A stretch of 11,375 nt of DNA from NCBI GenBank assembly GCA_024280675.1, contig JAJRPT010000171.1, forward strand, positions 1 through 11,375, written 5' to 3'. Origin of the DNA: Bacteroidota bacterium (GTDB taxonomy: Bacteria > Bacteroidota > Ignavibacteria > Kapaibacteriales > UBA2268). The position numbers and the translations under genes were made by a program. Of the stretch, positions 7,316 to 11,375 are shown piece after piece (position 1 is the first letter of the stretch; each line of letters starts with the position of its first letter). The notes below the pieces were generated by a model. The model did no database searches. It saw nothing but the letters and a program-made list of their open reading frames with translations, and was not told the origin of the DNA.

Positions 7316-10300
7316 TTAGATTGTAAATTTTGGTAAACTTTTAAATGGCATAATGATAAGAGTGAGGAGGAATGATTTGCCTCTGTGTCGCCAGAATTTA
7401 TAGCGGAAGCCCCACCCGTACATTATTGCGTAAAGCGATGGAGTTGCAACAAGAGTCATAAATGTGGAGAATGACAACCCGAAGATTATGGACCAAGACA
7501 TTGGCGACCAAAATGCGGTATTGTCATTTCCAAAGAAATTTATACCAGGTGACCAAGAAGAAAGCAACTCAGCAAAATCAATATTCATACCGACCGCAAG
7601 TGGAAGAAGTCCCAGCATGGTTGAGGCGGCAGTGAGCATTACTGGAGTGAAGCGAATGGCTCCGCCTTCGATTATAGCTTTTCGTGCTGGCATTCCCCTT
7701 GCTCTTAGTTCATCTGTAAACTCTATTAAAAGAATTGCATTATTGACCACAATCCCAGCCAGTGAGATGACACCAATTCCAGTCATCACAATTATCAGAT
7801 CCATACCCGTGAGTGCGTAACCAAGCAACACTCCAAGAATAGAGAAGAATATTGTAGTGAGAATTATAATCGTTCTACTAACAGAGTTAAACATTAGAAC
7901 TAGAATCATAAGCACCAACATGATAGATGTTGCAAAAGCTCCGCCAAGGAAATCTGTGGTTTCGGCTTGATCTTCTTGCTCTCCAGTTTGCTTTATTTCA
8001 TATCCGGGTGGTAGATTTAGATTGGGAATTGCTTCTCTGATTTGTTCATTTATTTTATTTCCATTGTAGCCCTCCAGCACATTGGAAGAGAGGGTGACAA
8101 CTCTTTTGAGACCAATACGGTTAATCCCACCAAATGTGTTTTCATAGGATATATCAACGAATGCAGAAATTGGTATTTGTCGGAACTTTCCTTTTTTGGT
8201 CATAAAGGTAAGTGGTTGATTTAGCAATGAAATAATATCTTGACGTTGGTCATATTTCAGTCTTAGTTGAATCGGATAATCTTCTTCTGCAGAGCGGAAT
8301 TTTGAAACCTCTAGCCCGTAGAGGGCAGTACGCAAGGCATTGGCTACTTGCCCAGAACTTACCCCTTCAATATTTGCTTTTTCACGATTAATATTTATTA
8401 GAATTTCTGGTTTGTTGAGCAATAAATCAGATTTGAGATTTTCTATTCCTTCTATTTTGAGTTCATCAATAATGTAGCTTTTGACCCGCTTGGAGATTTC
8501 TGTGAGCGTTGCAAAGTCGTCGCCCGATATTTCCAAGTTCACAGCCATCCCAACAGGTGGTCCAAACTGCTCACGATCAACCCTCATGTCAGTCCCTGGC
8601 AGTCCCTTAATTGATTCTCTTAATGAATTGAGTATGGCAAAGGTAGACTCACCATTTCTTTCCTTATACGGAACAAATGAGACTGTCACCTTCCCTTTCT
8701 GAGCTTGAACCGTTTGGTCTGGATTGTGAGGATCGGCGGTACCAATTCCAACATTTGAATTAACAGACTTAACAATTGGATTGTCTTCGCCCACGATAGA
8801 GAATACTTTTTCTTCCACAAGTCTTGTTATTGAATCGGTGACCTCGGCTCTTGTACCCAAAGGAAGCTCAATATAGACTATTGCAGAGTTTGGATCAGGA
8901 TTTGGGAAGAATTCTACTTTTGGAGGGCTAAGGGTCAATAAAACAATGATGAGAACAAATAGCGTGCCTATGCCCAAAAGCAAGCCATAGGGACGTTTCC
9001 CAGAAACCATCCAAGTGACAGTAGATCTATAGGCACTCATCCAAGCTGGAATCATTTTCTTTTGGAATGGAATTATGAAATATGGAGTGAGTATGAATTT
9101 GTTAAAGTGGAATAAGAGTAAAGCCCAGATTACAAGATTTCCTGCGGTTGGTAAATCAGCTAAATGAAATAATACTGCAAAGGCAACTCCTGACAATGTG
9201 CCCCAGAGCAGGCTTTTGCTTTCGGATTTCTTCTTGTCAATATCGGCTTCTTTTTTCTTCATAAAATTAATTGCAAATACTGGGTTGATTATAAATGCAA
9301 CAAAAAGAGATGAAGTGAGGACGATAATAAGTACGGCGGGAAGAAGTGACATAAACTCACCCATCATGCCCGGCCAAAACAGAAGCGGAACAAATGGAGC
9401 AACAGTTGTTGCAGTCCCAGCCAGCACTGGGTTGAAGACTTCTTTAGTTGCTCTTTTTGCGGCAGCTCTGATTTCCATTCCCTCGACTGTATGAAGCCTG
9501 TAAGTATTTTCAACCACAACGATTGCATTGTCTACAATAATTCCCAGTGCCAAAAGAAAGGCAAACATGGTCATTATATTAAATGTGTAATCAAGGACTG
9601 GGAACATCATAAAAGATATGAAAGTAGAGATTGGAACAGCAAGCCCAACAAACACAGCATTTCGTGAACCCATGAAAAACATTAGAACAACGGTAACTAA
9701 AATAAAACCGATAACAATACTATTGATAAGCTCAGATATACTCGAACGTGTTTGAGTGGACATATCGTTGGTTAGAACGATTGATAGTTCATCTGGAAAT
9801 TTATTTTCTTGGAGCTGATCTATAATCTCATAAATTTTATCTACGGCACCAATTAAATTCTCACCCGATCTTTTTATCACCTGAAGTGAAATAACTGACT
9901 CACGGTTAAGCCGAGCGAATGATTTCCGCTCTGCATTTGTGAATTTAACTTCGGCAATATCTCTTAGGTACAATGAGTTTTCGTTACTAGACTTGATAAT
10001 AATATTTCTAATCTGATCAACTGTTTCAAATTCACCAGTTATTCTAAGAGTCCTTTCAAGTCTTCCTACATTTACGGTTCCGGCGGCAAGATTAATATTT
10101 TCATTGGCAACGGCATTTCGTATGTTATCAAAGGAAATACCTGCTGCTTTCATTCTGTAAAGGTCTACGTTGATTTGCACCTCTTTGTCCAATGCTCCAA
10201 TCATATCGGCGCGTGTAATTTCTTTCAACACCTCTATCTTGTCTTGAATTTCTTCTGCATAATCTTTTAGTATGTCAAGGTCGTAGGGGCCTGAGACATT

Positions 10301-10738
10301 AATTGTTAAAATTGGAAATTCTGAGAAATCCATTTCTTGGACCATCGGATCTTGTTCCATATCAGTTGGCAAATCAGCCATTGCCATATCGACTGCATCG
10401 GCAACTCTTTGTTTTGCAATCGATGGCTCGACATCGGTTTGGAATTCAACAAAGATGGTAGAAAAATCTTGGATAGAACTGCTCTTAATTTTCTTTACAC
10501 CGGTGATTGATTTCAACTGCTTTTCGATTGGACGGGTGATTAGGTTTTCAATATCATTGGGTGAGGTGCCAGGGTAGGGTGTTCCAATGTAAATATTGGG
10601 AATCACAATGCCTGGGAATTGCTCTTTGGGAAGTGAGTTGTAAGCCATCATTCCGCCAAGACACAAGAAGATGACCATCACCCAAACACTAGTGCTGTTG
10701 TTGATTGCCCAAGCTGTTGGTTTAAATTCTTTATTCAT
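7316..10738 (-). CDS. RND-family efflux permease (AcrB/HAE1-like inner-membrane pump)
   Basis: This 1140-residue protein has the repeated RND layout: TM1 (about 17-33), a large periplasmic porter loop, a bundle of membrane helices (about 337-495), then a second copy of the same pattern. Typical motifs include LPKEQFPGIVIP and GTPYPGTSP near the start and FFPNPDPNSAIVYIELPLGT opening the second porter half (about 610-629). TM4 reads GIIVDNAIVVVEN: Asp403 matches AcrB Asp407, while Asn404 replaces Asp408. TM10 reads GIVVNNAILLIEF: Asn999 stands where AcrB has Lys940. Such pumps use the proton or cation gradient to expel drugs, lipids or other solutes through an adaptor and a TolC-like channel. 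At 1140 residues it is longer than the usual 1030-1050, mostly from a Lys-rich linker (494-508) and two extra hydrophobic segments (about 510-530 and 534-556) between the halves. The adaptor gene is 34 bases upstream on the same strand. The substrate cannot be predicted. Confidence 0.95.
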   Translation of the reverse strand: MNKEFKPTAWAINNSTSVWVMVIFLCLGGMMAYNSLPKEQFPGIVIPNIYIGTPYPGTSPNDIENLITRPIEKQLKSITGVKKIKSSSIQDFSTIFVEFQTDVEPSIAKQRVADAVDMAMADLPTDMEQDPMVQEMDFSEFPILTINVSGPYDLDILKDYAEEIQDKIEVLKEITRADMIGALDKEVQINVDLYRMKAAGISFDNIRNAVANENINLAAGTVNVGRLERTLRITGEFETVDQIRNIIIKSSNENSLYLRDIAEVKFTNAERKSFARLNRESVISLQVIKRSGENLIGAVDKIYEIIDQLQENKFPDELSIVLTNDMSTQTRSSISELINSIVIGFILVTVVLMFFMGSRNAVFVGLAVPISTFISFMMFPVLDYTFNIMTMFAFLLALGIIVDNAIVVVENTYRLHTVEGMEIRAAAKRATKEVFNPVLAGTATTVAPFVPLLFWPGMMGEFMSLLPAVLIIVLTSSLFVAFIINPVFAINFMKKKEADIDKKKSESKSLLWGTLSGVAFAVLFHLADLPTAGNLVIWALLLFHFNKFILTPYFIIPFQKKMIPAWMSAYRSTVTWMVSGKRPYGLLLGIGTLFVLIIVLLTLSPPKVEFFPNPDPNSAIVYIELPLGTRAEVTDSITRLVEEKVFSIVGEDNPIVKSVNSNVGIGTADPHNPDQTVQAQKGKVTVSFVPYKERNGESTFAILNSLRESIKGLPGTDMRVDREQFGPPVGMAVNLEISGDDFATLTEISKRVKSYIIDELKIEGIENLKSDLLLNKPEILININREKANIEGVSSGQVANALRTALYGLEVSKFRSAEEDYPIQLRLKYDQRQDIISLLNQPLTFMTKKGKFRQIPISAFVDISYENTFGGINRIGLKRVVTLSSNVLEGYNGNKINEQIREAIPNLNLPPGYEIKQTGEQEDQAETTDFLGGAFATSIMLVLMILVLMFNSVSRTIIILTTIFFSILGVLLGYALTGMDLIIVMTGIGVISLAGIVVNNAILLIEFTDELRARGMPARKAIIEGGAIRFTPVMLTAASTMLGLLPLAVGMNIDFAELLSSWSPGINFFGNDNTAFWSPMSWSIIFGLSFSTFMTLVATPSLYAIMYGWGFRYKFWRHRGKSFLLTLIIMPFKSLPKFTI

Positions 10739-10772
10739 TTTATTTCTTTTTTTATGTTTTTATACACTTTGA

Positions 10773-11375
10773 TTATTTAATAATTTCGAGTGGGTCGCCA
10801 TCGGTAACTTTTAAAGCACCGTTCGAGATTACTACATCCCCATGTTCTAGCCCATCTTTGATGATAATTTTATCTAGGTATGACTCGCCCGTACTGACGT
10901 ATTTCTTCTTGGTAATAATTTTATCATTCTCTTTGGAGGCAATAAGAACAAATTTCTTCCCGCCCTCGCTTTGCACTAAATTAATTGGAACAACAATGAC
11001 CGAATCGGCAGTGTAATCATTTAATTTCGCAATACAAAGCATGTTTGGGCTGATTCTCTTATTACCTTTTGGCAAATCAATATAAATGTTTATTGTCCTA
11101 TTCTTAGAATCGATTGACCTGCTCACAGAACTAATGCTTAGGTTTAGAGCTTCTCCACCAAGATCGGGGAATATTAGTTCTACATTATCACCTTTATTGA
11201 ATTTGTAAGAATATGCCTCGCTCAATTCCGCCTTTACTTTGAGTCCAGAGTTGGATACAATACGGAAGGCAGGGTTACCAGGCATTGAGGACTCGCCAAC
11301 TTTGGCAAGCACTTGGTCGATAGTGCCACCGAATGGTGCTCTAATTTTCAACATATCAATCTGCTCGGCAATTAT
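10773..11375 (-). CDS. RND efflux periplasmic adaptor (membrane fusion protein), 5' partial
   Basis: The minus-strand frame runs from the window edge to the TAA at 10773-10775, giving 200 visible residues. Codons upstream of the ATG at 11352-11354 stay open and read IIAEQID in front of MLKIRAPFGGTI, so that ATG is probably internal. The visible part begins with the second half of the lipoyl-like barrel-sandwich domain (LKIRAPFGGTIDQV), as in HlyD/AcrA-type adaptors. A beta-barrel domain follows, with SIDSKNRTINIYIDLP and ISPNMLCIAKL, and then a membrane-proximal domain with VIVVPINLVQ, GLEHGDVVISNGAL and DGDPLEIIK. The missing part should hold the lipoprotein or membrane anchor and the helical hairpin. 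The protein joins the inner-membrane pump to an outer-membrane channel. The permease gene follows after 34 bases, so the two are almost certainly one operon. No TolC gene is in view; it may lie further upstream. Confidence 0.9.
   Translation of the reverse strand: MIAEQIDMLKIRAPFGGTIDQVLAKVGESSMPGNPAFRIVSNSGLKVKAELSEAYSYKFNKGDNVELIFPDLGGEALNLSISSVSRSIDSKNRTINIYIDLPKGNKRISPNMLCIAKLNDYTADSVIVVPINLVQSEGGKKFVLIASKENDKIITKKKYVSTGESYLDKIIIKDGLEHGDVVISNGALKVTDGDPLEIIK

Noticed and set aside
10773..11354. A complete small adaptor gene starting at the ATG at 11352-11354
   Set aside because: Upstream codons remain open to the window edge, and a protein starting there would lack the first half of the barrel-sandwich domain and the membrane anchor.
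1..11375. A new defence, toxin or mobile system
   Set aside because: Every frame of substance fits a known metabolic, regulatory or transport family. No repeat array, integrase, transposase or nuclease gene is visible.

Overview
The window is ordinary-looking bacterial chromosome, AT-rich and densely coding. It has no tRNA, rRNA, CRISPR array or insertion sequence that I can see. The best guess for the source is the Bacteroidota/FCB group or a close relative such as an Ignavibacteria- or Kapabacteria-like lineage. Three things point there: a long (629 aa) amidophosphoribosyltransferase-like protein of the kind found in Bacteroidota, a possible Bacteroidota-type promoter (ATTG, 19 bases, TAAATTTG), and A-rich start regions with no strong Shine-Dalgarno sequence. 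This placement is an inference from gene content, not a measurement.

Layout. Positions 3-1055 (+) hold the C-terminal part of a phosphomannomutase-like domain, probably the end of a nucleotidyltransferase/phosphohexomutase fusion; its start lies outside the window. A 45-base gap with a small hairpin leads to a stand-alone PTS EIIA protein of the PtsN type (1101-1568, +). A 141-base AT-rich intergenic region follows, with the possible promoter. Next is a 1199-residue multifunctional 2-oxoglutarate decarboxylase/dehydrogenase of the Kgd/OdhA type (1710-5309, +), in which an E2 acyltransferase core without a lipoyl domain is fused to a complete E1. After 42 bases comes the PurF-like protein (5352-7241, +).

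A strong inverted repeat (7272-7310) sits between convergent genes. Beyond it, on the minus strand, is an RND efflux permease (7316-10738). Its periplasmic adaptor (10773 to the window edge) lies upstream of it in transcription, making a two-gene operon fragment.

The genes fall into three jobs: sugar-nucleotide/phosphosugar metabolism with a phosphotransfer regulator on the left, central carbon and purine/glutamine-amide metabolism in the middle, and tripartite drug/solute efflux on the right. I did not find a clearly new multi-gene system. The points most worth a second look are the unusual start of the Kgd gene (an 8-codon ATG frame ending CCC TAA in the -1/+1 relation to the main frame), the apparently degenerate active site of the phosphomutase domain, the partial loss of iron-sulphur ligands in the PurF-like protein, and an extra membrane hairpin in the efflux pump.
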